Origin: Sipunculus nudus
Lineage: Eukaryota; Annelida; Sipuncula; Golfingiida; Sipunculidae
Reading direction: 5' to 3'
DNA: 64,000 nucleotides
Assembly (NCBI GenBank): GCA_026874595.1
Contig: CM049322.1
Coordinates: 27,753,840-27,817,839 of the forward strand
The notes beneath the pieces are model-generated. The model saw only the letters and a program-made list of their open reading frames with translations. It did not search any database and had not been told where the DNA came from. This document shows, in pieces, positions 23,774-33,984 of this stretch (position 1 is its first letter; each line of letters opens with the position of its first letter). The position numbers were made by a program, and so were the translations under genes.

Positions 23774-24015
23774 TTACGTTCTGAGAAATGTTTGTCTGAA
23801 TACAAAAGTCATCAAGATAATAAAAAAAAATAACGTAAAACTAACAAAAACTAAAATCGGTTAATTGGCCAAGCCCATCTGCAGACGGGCCAGAAAGTGC
23901 ATGATATCAAATCCGTTATTGGGCTGCCCATCTGCAGATGGGCAGCCCAATAACGGATCCTCATATGGGCCAAGCCCATCGGCAGATGGGCCAGATCCGC
24001 AGACAGGCTCCAACA
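23771..24015 (-). repeat. right TIR of the 2.15-kb element
   Basis: 245 bp, inverted relative to the left TIR and carrying a single 32-bp subunit. The inner edge coincides with the start codon of the ORF at 23573-23773. Confidence 0.8.
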
Positions 24016-24536
24016 TATACATGCACTGAAACAGAAACCATGTTATCAATAATTGTAAATTTTATGTGGAAACATTTTTAAAGAAAACATTTAAATCCAA
24101 TATTATCAGTCTGGGATGCTTAACATATATTTTCGAATGATTTCCATGGATGTACACTGTATGCATGATCAACTTGTATGAAGAATTGCGACTATTTCCA
24201 GCTCACAATAATCATTCCAGTGGATTCAGCGAACCATCAATCATGGCCTAAGCAGCTGCTTAAAGGCGTAGGTTTATGGCTCAGAGCAGACATTTCAAAT
24301 TTATAAAATGTTCAACATTGTTTGAAATTCATGTCTGATGTTCTCATATCTTAAAAGAATTAGCAATTGAACATATAATATAAAATTTCATTAAGCTTCC
24401 TATATGAAATAGAGCAATCCCTGCTATATAATATAATATCATCTATAACTGACTGATAATGTCGATTGTGAGGTTTTGGTCCTTGGGTCCCTGTTTACTT
24501 CATATAGTTTATTTAAATGTCAATAGAGGACATTAA
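24016..24536. other. AT-rich unique sequence between two DNA elements
   Basis: No gene or repeat recognised. Confidence 0.45.
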
Positions 24537-25705
24537 GACCCAGTCACACATGCTACGATTGTCTACGATCTCCTACGACTACATGGTCACGACTAGTCGA
24601 TGTCGATAACCTGCGACATATCGCATGGGATTAGGTTTGCGGTCACAAGTGAGGCCACTTAACGAGCGGTCGTAATCAGTCGGTGGAAGTTGTAGGATAT
24701 ATATATATATAAACCATGGTGTTTGAGGGTGCATCCCTTGTTATTTTTGGAACCAGGTGATTTATCGGACCACAAAACAGTTGTGTCACCTGTCACCTAC
24801 ACTGGTTATATTTTCTATACAAGAGAAATATTATTGTAACTCGTACATTTTTCAGTTTTCTCAAAGAAGATCGAAATATGTAAAAAAAAATCATCATAGA
24901 TAATATCGAAATGTAAACTGCATCAAGTAATATGATTATTATTATCTTTTTTTTTTGATCTGCTGGATTTACATTTAATATTGTGAATATCCAGGGACAC
25001 AATATACATAAACAATTGGGTATTTAGAAGTAGGTAGTTTCTAGCTATTTCAGGTGTAGAATTCCCTAAAATATGGAACAATATTATGAAACTATAAAAA
25101 AGTGTTCTTTTTTCAAAATTTCCAATATTTTGAGGGGATATACCCCTCCTATACACTCAGCCATACATGAAAGTACATTTCACCATGTATGGATTTTATG
25201 CCATAGTTCATATACAAATTTAAGTTTACCTGGCCCTTTGTATGTATCTAATCTATGTGCCAGTCAAGTGTTCACTACAAGTCGCACGAGTCGTCGTACC
25301 ACTAATCGGGATCGCTCGTGACCATTCTTAACCACTCGGTAACTGGTCGTAGCCTGTCTCACGATCTATCGTACGACAAGTCGGTATCAGTCTGCGACTG
25401 CTCGGTAGCTCCTATTGCTACTGATCACATAAGACTACCTCCGACCACTCGTAAACTAGTCGTACGACAACGAAAGAGTGCCACTGATTCTCCAAGACCA
25501 CTGCCGATTAGTCGTAGGATTGTGTACCGTTCACAATCCACTTACGAATGGTTAGGAGTACTTACGACCTCTTCAGACAACCTACGACTTCTTGCGACCA
25601 GTTACGACTTATCGTACGACCTTTCCACGACTACTTACGATTTTTCAGTCGTAGGTGATCGTAACCTGTCGTAAACCGGTCGTAGGTGCATGTGTGACTT
25701 GAGCC
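24537..25705. mobile_element. TTAA-flanked DNA transposon, ~1.17 kb, non-autonomous
   Basis: TTAA occurs immediately outside both ends (24533-24536 and 25706-25709). The ends are inverted repeats: left GACCCAGTCACACATGC, right (reverse complement) GGCTCAAGTCACACATGC. The right 430 bp and the left ~140 bp are filled with short direct and inverted TACGAC/GTCGTA motifs. The middle (about 24700-25250) is AT-rich. TTAA target duplications are typical of piggyBac and Kolobok elements. No transposase frame is visible, and the 118-codon frame at 25318-25674 follows from the repeated motifs. Confidence 0.75.
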
Positions 25706-25709
25706 TTAA

Positions 25710-26138
25710 TGACATGTGAACTCAAAGTGAATATACTCAAAGAAAAGCTTTACTTACAGGCGTAAATTTACTCCATATGTAAAGTAATTACATGAGAAAT
25801 GAATTCATATGAATGCATGCATGGGGCTTAAGATAAATTATACCAAGGTGTATTATTTCGGATATATATATATCTTGTTTTATACCCGGGTATAGTATAG
25901 GCTAGGCTAAATAACCTCTATACAGTCTTGGGAAGCTATATTCTGTTATTGCCGAGTCTCTGTCAATATCAAGTAAACCTGAGGCTGTAATTTTATTATG
26001 AGGAACCCTTTGGTAGGTTACTTGGTTATAGTTTGTCTATTATCAATTAAGGTTAAATTTGAAAATTCTCTGCACTTTCATGTAGCTCAACAAACTGTAT
26101 AAACACGAATGTTCCGATACTATAATGTTGATTTCAGC
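25710..26138. other. unique sequence, no gene seen
   Basis: Nothing recognisable. A short AT tract lies near 25861-25873. Confidence 0.4.
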
Positions 26139-26545
26139 TCACGTCTTTTAGGGGTTTAAATGTCTAAACATCTTTCAGTGGTTTAACTTCCCTACGTTTT
26201 TAAGTGCTTTAACTGTTTTTCATCTTTATGGGGTTAAGTTACCCCGCGTTTTTAGGTGTTTAAGTGTTTTACAACCTAACGGGTTTAATTACCCTGCGTT
26301 TTTAGGGATTAAACCGTTTTATATCTTTACGGGTTTAATTACCCTGTGTTTTAATGGGTTTAACTGTTTTACATCTCAACGGGTTTGATTACCCCGCGTT
26401 TTTAGGGGTTTAACTGTTTTACATCCTTACGGGGTTAAGTTACCCTGCGTTTTTAGGGGTTTAACTGTTTTACAACTTTACGGGTTTAATAACCCTGCAT
26501 TTTAGGGGGTTAACTGCCCTACATCTTTAAGGGATTTAACTACCC
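26139..26545. repeat. minisatellite, ~50-bp unit, about 7-8 copies
   Basis: The unit contains GGGTTTAATTACCCTGCG, TTTTTAGGGGTTTAACTG and TTTTACATC. The first copies are the most diverged. Confidence 0.92.
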
Positions 26546-26577
26546 TTCGTCATGTAATCTGAAAGAAAGAAAAAATT

Positions 26578-26822
26578 TGGACCAGTTCTTGTGGCTGTAA
26601 GGATCTAGACCATGCAGTTCGTGTGGCTGTAAGGATCTGGACTAGTTCTTGTGGCTGTAAGGATCTGGACCAGTTCATGTGGCTGTAAGGATCTGGACCA
26701 GTTCTTGTGGTTGTAAGGATCTGGACCAGTTCTTGTAGCTGTAAGGATCTGGACCAGTTCTTGTGGCTGTAAGGATCTGGACCAGTTCTTGTGGCTGTAA
26801 GGATCTGGACCAGTTCTTGTTC
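26578..26822. repeat. minisatellite, 28-bp unit, about 9 copies
   Basis: GGACCAGTTCTTGTGGCTG then TAAGGATCT. Three units make 84 bp, so minus-strand frames carry a 28-residue periodicity. Those ORFs are artefacts. Confidence 0.96.
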
Positions 26823-27039
26823 GGTCTGATCTTTCCACCAAGAAGTGCACGCCTCATTTCGTGTAAGTACGACTATATCTTTGACCTTCCCATGTGTACA
26901 TTAAATGGCCAAGCAGGTTTCGGCTGATGATTTCCAGATTCTGGCAGTTTGAATCCTTGAAATCACGTTAATTTCTCCAGATATAATTATCACCGCTTGA
27001 TAATTACACTGGGAAGATTGTCAAAACCGTTCAAATCAG

Positions 27040-27250
27040 ACATGCAATATTGAGATGAGTCAGCATTTATTCAAACGAGGAGCTAAACAGGCCGTTAAAT
27101 GGCAAATACCGGTCGCCCTGGCAACGGGATGATTATAAAACGGAGATAAAGCCTGCTTCAGAATCCAGCTTGCTAAGGCTTCCCGGGCCAACACAGTGGC
27201 CGGCATAGATGCCTTGTACTTTCGTTCATACATACAGCCGAGCATTTAGG
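27040..27250. other. GC-richer patch open in several frames, coding status unresolved
   Basis: Plus strand: one frame from about 27062 reads NEELNRPLNGKYRSPWQRDD then YKTEIKPASE; a second starts MSQHLFKRGAKQAVKW. Minus strand: a 61-codon frame (27060-27245). None has start context or a splice pair that settles it, so I report the patch rather than a gene. It also overlaps the first diverged unit of the next array. Confidence 0.25.
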
Positions 27251-27448
27251 CGACTTGTACTACCGTACATTCACACTGGGAGCCGGGCATAGACGTCCTG
27301 TACTGTCGTACATAACAACTGAGAGCCGGGCATAGACGTCTCGTAATGTCTTACATACACACTCGGACCCGGGCATAGACGGCTTGTATTGTCGTACATA
27401 CACACACTAGGAGCCGGGCATAGACGTCTTGTACAGTCGTACACACAG
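27190..27448. repeat. minisatellite, ~44-bp unit, about 5-6 copies
   Basis: The unit contains GAGCCGGGCATAGACGTC, TTGTACTGTCGTACAT and ACACACT. The first copies are diverged. Confidence 0.9.
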
Positions 27449-28112
27449 TTTTCCTAAGACTCACACAATACCCCTCAATGACACTCACGGTTCCGTTAAA
27501 AGACACACACAGTTCCCCTCAAAGACACACATAGTTCCCCTCAAAAATACACAAAATTCCCCTCAAAGAAACACACAGTTCCCCTCAAAGACACGCACAC
27601 TTTCCCTCAAAGACTCACACAGTTTCCCTCAAAGAAAAACACAGCTGCCCTCAAAGACACACACAGTTCCCCTCAAAGACACATACATTTCCCCTCAAAA
27701 ATACACATAATTCCCCTCAAAGAAACACACAGTTCCCCTCAAAGACACGCAAACTTTCCCTCAAAGACTCACACAGTTTCCCTCAAAGACACACACAGTT
27801 CCCCTCAAAGACACACACAGTTCCCCTCAAAGACACACACAGTTCCCCTCAAAGACGCACCCCTTTCCTTCAAAGAAACACACAGTTTTCCTCAGAGACA
27901 CACACAAATTCCCCTCAAAGTCAAACACAGTTCCCTTCAAAGATACACACACAGTTCCCCTAAAACACACACAGTTCCCCTCAATGACACACACAGTTCC
28001 CCTCAAAGACATACACAGTTCCCTTCAAAGACACAAACGGTTCTCTTCAAAGACAAATACATTTCCCCTCAGAGACACACACAGTTTTCCTAAAAAAAAA
28101 TATGCGCAGTCC
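27445..28112. repeat. minisatellite, ~22-bp unit, about 30 copies
   Basis: AAAGACACACACAGTTCCCC then TC, with a few units of 20-23 bp. Frames at 27429-27710 (+) and 27827-28012 (-) come from the repeat. Inverted units occur at 18846-18912. Confidence 0.96.
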
Positions 28113-28115
28113 CCT

Positions 28116-28915
28116 CAAGCCTGTCAAACGAGTGATTTGAGGCCTGTCAAACGAGTGATCTGAGGCCTGTCAAACGAGTGATCTGAAGCCTGTCAAACAA
28201 GTGATCAGAAGCCATTCAAACGAGGGATCTAAAGCCTGTCAAATGAGTGATCAGAAGCCTGTCAAACGAGTGATCAGAAGCCATTCAAACAAGTGATAAA
28301 AAGCCTGTCAATCCAGTGATCAGAAACCTGTCAAACGAGGGATCGAAAGCCTGTCAAATGAGTGATCAGAAGCCTGTCAAACAAATGATCAAAAGCCTGT
28401 CAAACGAGTGATCTGAAGCCTGTCAAACGAGTGATCTGAAGCCTGTCAAACAAGTGTTCAGAAGCCTGTCAAACAAGTGATCAAAACCCTGTCAATCCAG
28501 TGATCAGAAGCCTGTCAAACGAGTGATCAGAACCCTGTCAATCCAGTGATCAGAAGCCTGTCAAACGAGTGATCAGAACCCTGTCAAATAAGTGATCAAA
28601 ACCCTGTCAATCCAGTGATCAGAGGCCTGTCAAACGAGTGATCAGAAGCCTGTCAAACGAGTGATCAAAAGCCTGTCAAACGAGTGTTCAGAAGCCTGTC
28701 AATCGAGTGATCAGAAGCCTGTCAAATGAGTGTTTAGAAGCCTGTCAAACAAGTGATCAAAAGCCTGTCAATCGAGTGATCAGAAGCCTGTCAAACGAGT
28801 GATCAGAAGGCTGTCAAACGAGTGATCAAAAGCCTGTCAAACAAGTGATTAGAAGGCTGTCAAACGAGTGATCAGAGAACTATAAAACGCCTGTCAATCG
28901 CGTCATCATACGTCT
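28116..28915. repeat. minisatellite, 23-bp unit, about 34 copies
   Basis: CCTGTCAAACGAGTGATCAG then AAG, with substitutions mostly at the CGAG/CAAG and CAATCCAG positions. It starts within a few bases of the end of the previous array. Confidence 0.97.
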
Positions 28916-29131
28916 GTCGAAGACTCAATCATAAACCTGCCCATTGTTTTAGCATGCCGCCATATAATCCCAAAAGGCCGACAAAACAAAACAAAAATAC
29001 TTAATAACAATATGGACTTAAACAAAAACCACTTTTATGACGGTGGTGCATCAGCTCTGAGAAATCATCTATCTATAAATTGCCACATAGTATGCTATCC
29101 GTTTCTGTTCCTCAAAATACAATGTAATTAA

Positions 29132-29314
29132 GGTGGCGTTATTACCCTGTCCTGTGACCAGCACGGCCCGACCTCTGTATACATCACGTGGTCCCTGCTG
29201 ACAGAGGTGCCGCAGCCATGCATACCAATGACACACAGACATGGGGTTCTTCTGGACGTGGAGAAGTTGGTGCCCTCCAGGACCTACCCGGGGCCCTGCT
29301 GGCCCCTTCAATGA
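29132..29314 (+). CDS. candidate coding exon, Ig/REJ-like beta-strand texture
   Basis: A 60-codon open stretch in a GC-richer patch. It begins GGVITLSCDQHGPTSVYITW, continues with SLLTEVPQPC and, after a short loop, GVLLDVEKLVPSRTY. The pattern hydrophobic-LSC, about 11 residues, then ITW, then LLDVEKLxPxRTY resembles an extracellular beta-sandwich such as an Ig-like or REJ module. That is a judgement of pattern, not a match. No start codon; the upstream boundary (TAATTAAG) is a poor acceptor and there is no good donor, so this could be a decayed exon. A minus-strand frame (29069-29365) overlaps and is less protein-like. Confidence 0.3.
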   Translation, partial: GGVITLSCDQHGPTSVYITWSLLTEVPQPCIPMTHRHGVLLDVEKLVPSRTYPGPCWPLQ

Positions 29315-29600
29315 ATAGATAAAGACGTTGTTACACATTCTGCTGATTGTGTTCTTCTTGTTCACGTGTACGTTCTAGGAGGTCACACACTCATCTTTAT
29401 AAGGTCGGTGACTGGCGTGCCATTTCATGCCAACAAGTCACCAAGCCAAGAGCTGTTTCATTCCCACAAAATAACTTGACCATTTTCTCCTAACTGACCG
29501 GTACATATTCCCCGTTGCGGTATATGAAAATATAAAGATAACCAGAACCTTATAAACCATGAACATATAAATATATGTACGGTGATCCCTGACTTCACGG

Positions 29601-30614
29601 ATGAATGTGCTGACGGAGTTATGGACAGACCTTCTGGTTTTTCCAGCTGGCATTATAAACGGGTCTCGCATACACGGACCTTCTGTCGGTTTTACGGTGG
29701 TTACATTACTTGGAGACGATTACGGCAATTTAACAGTGGGTTGCTTTCTTGGTGACGTTTATTACAATATCGCAACAATATTGCAGTTAGTTCATTTTAG
29801 TATTTTGTCTTATTCTAATTTATCTTTTGTCTCCTTTCAATATATAAATATATGTATTATTTATCTTTTTCTTGGTAAAGTTCACAAGAGTATCGCAGTG
29901 GGTGTCGTAATTCCTGACGTTAATAAAAATATTGCAGTGGTTATCCTTTTTGCTGACGTATATAACTATATCGCAGTGGGTATCGTTTTTGCTAACGTTT
30001 ATAACAATATTGCAGTGGGTGTCGTTTTTGCTGACGTTTATAACAATATTGCAGTTGGTATCGTTTTTGCTGACGTATATAGCAATATTGCAGTGGGCTT
30101 CGTTTTTGCTAACGTTTATAACAATATTGCAGTGGGTGTAGTTTATGCTAACGTTTATAACAATATTGCAGTGGGTATCGTTTTGGCTGACGTATATAAC
30201 AATATTGCAGTGGGTATCGTTTTTGCTGACGTTAATAAAAATATTGCAGTAGCTATCGCTTTTGATGACGTTTATAACAATATTACAGTTGGTTTCGTTT
30301 TTGCTGACGTTAACGAAACATTAGAGTGGGAATCTTTTTTTTACGTTAATGACAGCATTAGAGTGGGTATCTTCTATGACGTTTATGACAGCAGTAGAAT
30401 GGGTATCTTCTATGACGTTTATGACAGCATTAGAGTGGGTATCTTCTATGACGTTTATGACAGCATTAGAGTGGGTATCTTCTATGACGTTTATGACAGC
30501 ATTAGAGTGGGTATCTTCTATGACGTTTATGACAGCATTAGAGTGAGTATCTTCTATGACGTTTATGACAGCATTAAAGTGGGTATCGTTTTTTACCTTT
30601 ATGACAACGTTTGA
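29601..30614 (+). CDS. 337-codon open frame through a 39-bp then 36-bp tandem repeat
   Basis: The longest open frame outside the 54-bp satellite. An apparently unique start (MNVLTELWTDLLVFPAGIIN) leads into 13-residue units of the type IAVGIVFADVYNN, then 12-residue units of the type SIRVGIFYDVYD. Both periods are multiples of three and the frame survives the change from one to the other. Against coding: diverged repeat DNA continues past the TGA, the units are hydrophobic and AT-rich, and no splice or promoter context is seen. I think it is a minisatellite by-product, but the frame conservation deserves a test. Confidence 0.18.
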   Translation: MNVLTELWTDLLVFPAGIINGSRIHGPSVGFTVVTLLGDDYGNLTVGCFLGDVYYNIATILQLVHFSILSYSNLSFVSFQYINICIIYLFLGKVHKSIAVGVVIPDVNKNIAVVILFADVYNYIAVGIVFANVYNNIAVGVVFADVYNNIAVGIVFADVYSNIAVGFVFANVYNNIAVGVVYANVYNNIAVGIVLADVYNNIAVGIVFADVNKNIAVAIAFDDVYNNITVGFVFADVNETLEWESFFYVNDSIRVGIFYDVYDSSRMGIFYDVYDSIRVGIFYDVYDSIRVGIFYDVYDSIRVGIFYDVYDSIRVSIFYDVYDSIKVGIVFYLYDNV

Positions 30615-30640
30615 GTGATTACCTCTTTTGATGACCCTTG
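29690..30640. repeat. compound minisatellite: 39-bp units then 36-bp units
   Basis: 29880-30320: about 11 units of GCTGACGTTTATAACAATAT then TGCAGTGGGTATCGTTTTT. 30320-30600: about 7 units of TATGACAGCATTAGAGTGGG then TATCTTCTATGACGTT. The 36-bp unit looks like a one-codon-deleted derivative of the 39-bp unit. Diverged units begin near 29690. Confidence 0.93.
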
Positions 30641-31111
30641 ACAGTGTCGGTTGCCCTGTCGTTTAGTTAAATAGTCATTAAACCACATACTGTCGCTCCC
30701 TCTACTATCACACTGTGGTTTTAGGTGTGTTAACCTTCTGCTTGGTGACGTTGATTTGTTTATATGTTTACCTGGTGAGGACTTTTAAATGTCTTAAGAT
30801 GACCCGTTAGGCATTGTAATGATTGGGTTGTCACCATGTGCCGTCTTGTTACATGTAGCTACGGGACCGTGCTGCCCTCTATAAGTCTGAACCTCAGAGA
30901 TTGATCTGTCTTGCGGCCCTGCAGGGTCACGTGATTATCCTGCAGTATTTTCAGCCTGTATATTCTTTGGATTTTAGATGAGCATGGACCAATCAGCTCA
31001 CGAGAGTGGCGTTACTGCAAAATCAATTTCATAATAAATGTCTAGGCCTAGACTGAGGCTGTACTGACAGACCCTCGTGGGGAGGTAGCCTCACTGAATG
31101 TCTCCTGCCTT
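30641..31111. other. unique sequence; CACGTG and CCAAT motifs, weak minus-strand frame
   Basis: GGTCACGTGATT (E-box) lies near 30925 and GACCAATCAG (CCAAT) near 30987. A minus-strand frame is open from 31011 to a TAG at 30859-30861 (50 codons, for example LKILQDNHVTLQGRKTDQ) without a start codon or splice pair. Neither a promoter nor an exon is established. Confidence 0.25.
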
Positions 31112-31570
31112 CATTGGCGGATCCAGAAATTCGAGAACAGGGGGCGCATATATTGGGGAAAAAATTGTTTGTAAATTTAATATATTATTGTAATTATTAT
31201 TATTATTATTATTATTATTACATAGCATTTCAGTGTATGAAAAAGAGAAATAGTTTTTTTATTTGACCTATTTCACCATGTTCCCTTACAGTTAATTGTA
31301 GGATTATGGTCGAGGGTATGGAATAATCTATCTATATTATTTGGATGCCAGTGAATCACAAAGCTGTTCATTAATATCATCAACTTATGAATTTAAAAGT
31401 ATTAAACTGTGGATAATTTAATAATATAATTGCTAGGGAATTAAAAAGAATCTTATAAATGAAAATTGATCACGAATAAATGGGAAAAGATATAGAAAAA
31501 ATGAGAGAGGTTTCAGCTCACCGGAGGGGCCTCCCCCCCCCCCCCCCCCTCCCCCCGGGATCCGCCACTG
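31112..31570. mobile_element. hAT-like MITE, 459 bp
   Basis: The ends are CATTGGCGGATCC and, on the other strand, CAGTGGCGGATCCCGGGGGG. CAGTGGCGGATCC-type termini are typical of a widespread hAT-related group. The interior is AT-rich with an ATT microsatellite (about 31197-31219) and a C run at 31533-31549. No coding frame. An 8-bp target duplication was not obvious. Confidence 0.65.
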
Positions 31571-32861
31571 ACCTTGTACACTGGTTGTAAATCTACCTTA
31601 ATCGCATGTACCAGATGTTCTCATATACGGCAAATATTATCATTAAAAATGTGTTCCACTTACCTTTCCTTTTTGAAATAAACTTGAGTTTTAACATGAC
31701 GCAATTATACCTAGTTGAATTGATATACACGTGTATATGTGTTTTTGACTCATGACAACGGGTGGAGTACATTATAGATTAGATAATACCAATAAGAGTC
31801 TGGTCTGTTATTGATTGTTCCGTGGGTTACGGCTTTATTAAACATGTATTCTCTCACTTGTTTTACCATAATCATGAGTTCAATGTCTGTCAAAGATAAA
31901 AGGTCTGAATCTGTAATATTCATGGTCCACGTTAGTCATGTTAGATCGATTGAAATTCACAGTAAACGAAATGTCATGTTTTAAATCATTCAAATATTAA
32001 ACAAGTCACAAATTTAGATAATTGTCCTGAAAACAGCATACCCCTTTTTGCAAAGGTTACCAGTTACTTCATTTAATGAAGTTTCATTTGACAAGAACGT
32101 GATATTGACCACGCCAGCCCGAGCATTGCTTTCTTTGTGATTAATTTAATAACTTCTTATCACTGTAGAGATAAATGAGTTCCTTCAGTATAAACATGGG
32201 GACATGCTAATCTGCTAATTTATCTATAAACGTTTCATATCACAGGATTAAACAAAGTTTCTTTTCACAATTAGATAAGATTTTAATCTTTGTGACATGA
32301 TTTTAATTAAATTAAGACATCGTCACTTTGACTGACTTTGATGCCACCTGTGTTACCTGTCCTACCTCCGCCGTTATAATGTTTTGTCGTTGGTTGATCG
32401 GTCGGTTGATTACTTGGTATCTTGTTTGGTTACTTGTTTGGCTGCATGGTTTGTCTATTAGTTATGAAACTATTATGAACAAAATTTATTATATGTTGTG
32501 TAGGGTTACAGTAAAACGCCCCGCGTTTCCTTACCCCGGGTGCCAGATTCACGTCCCCGTAGTCTGTATATATGTCCAATATGTGTGCACTTTATAGCTA
32601 AGTCAGCAAATGAAATAGCAGTTTGGCTCCTTCAAGGGTTATAACAGATATAACATCAAGGTTCGTGCATTATGTTTTAGGAAACATAAGAATATTTCAT
32701 ACTTTCTTTTTTCGCCTTCATTTAAATTAGCCAAACACTGAATCACTGCCATCTGTATGTGCTAACTTAATAATGTATTTCATGGAAAATATCTAAGATT
32801 GTACTTAATTAATTGTTAGTGGTGTATAATGTTATTCCTATTGTCACGGCCTTACACACAG
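31571..32861. other. unique sequence, no gene seen
   Basis: The 89-residue plus frame at 32328-32597 lies partly in TTGGTTxx micro-repeats and has no splice support. Confidence 0.4.
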
Positions 32862-33003
32862 GAATAGAAGTTATTTAGAAGTTCCAACTCGTGACCGTGA
32901 CTCTGGTGCCGGGTTTATGATCGCTGAAATCAAGTCAAAGCTAGGCCCTCGTATGCTGTCGAGAATCAAGGCTTCCCGGACTGGCAGCCGTGCATCAGCG
33001 CGT
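32862..33003 (+). CDS. candidate internal coding exon (142 nt)
   Basis: Acceptor GCCTTACACACAG (AG 32860-32861) and near-consensus donor CGT|GTGAGAG (GT 33004-33005). Codons from 32863 run without a stop for 47 residues: NRSYLEVPTRDRDSGAGFMI then AEIKSKLGPRMLSRIKASRT and GSRASAR, ending in phase 0. The protein would be basic and hydrophilic. The patch is GC-richer than the surrounding 31.6-32.8 kb. Family not recognised and neighbouring exons were not identified. The donor is followed about 35 bp later by the 52-bp duplication at 33039. Confidence 0.38.
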
Positions 33004-33038
33004 GTGAGAGAACTTGAATTTACCACAGCTTTCTCTCT

Positions 33039-33142
33039 GGCCAGGAGTAAACCTCATACCTCCTGTAGGTATGAGCGGGGTAACGGGCCTGGCCAGGAGT
33101 AAACCTCATACCTCCTGTAGGTGTGAGCGGGTTAACGGGCCT
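33039..33142. repeat. 52-bp direct tandem duplication
   Basis: Two adjacent copies starting GGCCAGGAGTAAACCTCATA and ending GGGCCT, differing at only a few positions. Confidence 0.93.
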
Positions 33143-33737
33143 GAACGGCAAAACGCTGCCGTGTTAAAGACAGGTTTGTTCTGGTGGCCAGCATTATGAT
33201 TATATGTGTGAACCTTGCACAATATTCCAGGCCGCGCTCAGCCAGCCACGTTATCTGTTCAGGGCGCTTCATCATTCCCCGTCCTCTTCCTGTCCCTCAT
33301 CCAGCCGCCTTCAGTCTGTTGTTTTTCTCAACGCGTGTTAAAACTAGATTTAAAGTGTACCTTCATGTATAAGCTTGTTGTTAAAGAATGCCTGTGCAGA
33401 CAAACCCAACACCAATTCATGTTGATTTCATTCTAGTAAACCACAACTAGAAGTGCACATTTGCAGATAGCAGAAAAAGATTGAATCACAGGGATGTGAT
33501 TCACTGATGGAGCAACAAACAAAATAGGTTATACATGTACCTGCTGAAAACCGAGCCTGAGAAAATATACTGATTACGGTGACATGGCATGCAAACCTTG
33601 AAAATGGTGTCCGACTTTGTTGACTGTAAGATGATAATGCATACGCCTAGAGGTGTGGACCTCCACATACTCCCTGTTACAGGTACATTATATCCCACTT
33701 GTGTTATAACATACAAAGGTGAGGGGTTTATCACCAA
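33143..33737. other. unique sequence, no gene seen
   Basis: GC-richer to about 33330, with a pyrimidine-rich stretch. The frames at 33184-33436 lack supporting signals. Confidence 0.35.
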
Positions 33738-33930
33738 CGATATCTGATATCTGTTATCTGATATCATCGGCGATATCTGATATATGTAAGCTGATATCAC
33801 CGGCGATACCCGATATCTGTTACCTGATGTCACAGGCGATATCTGTTATCTGATATCACCGGCGATACCCGATATCTGTCACCTAATATCACCGACGATA
33901 TCCGCTAATTTTTATCTAATATTACTGACG
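33738..33930. repeat. short tandem repeat, ~33-bp GATATC-rich unit
   Basis: About six degenerate copies of CGATATCTGATATCTGTTA then TCTGATATCACCGG. Confidence 0.88.
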
Positions 33931-33984
33931 ATGTCAGTCTCATCTGACTTTACATTTTGCCTTCCTGGTCTTTCGGGCTTGTTC

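Larger units (their letters stand above)
21861..24015. mobile_element. 2.15-kb terminal-inverted-repeat DNA element
   Basis: The ends are TGTTGGAGCC (21861) and its complement (to 24015). The inverted repeats are long: left 21861-22166, right 23771-24015. They share CCCATCTGC/GCAGATGGG palindromes, ATAACGGAT, a TTAGTTTTTGTTAG-like tract, TTATCTTGATGACTTTTGTA and TTTCTCAGAAC in the same order. The left arm is about 61 bp longer because a 32-bp subunit (TCTGGCCCGTCTGCAGATGG...) is present three times rather than once. No clear target-site duplication was found and no transposase signature is visible, so the superfamily is open. It is probably non-autonomous. Confidence 0.8.

Noticed and set aside
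25318-25674. 118-codon frame inside the TTAA element as a transposase
   Set aside because: Its residues follow from repeated TACGAC/GTCGTA motifs. There are no DDE or zinc-finger features, and GC-rich repeats simply lack stops.
28116-28915. CRISPR-like array of 23-bp repeats
   Set aside because: Repeats are contiguous with no unique spacers, and the genome is eukaryotic.
32328-32597. 89-codon plus-strand frame
   Set aside because: Partly built of TTGGTT/TTGTTTGG micro-repeats, with hydrophobic Leu/Trp runs typical of such DNA.
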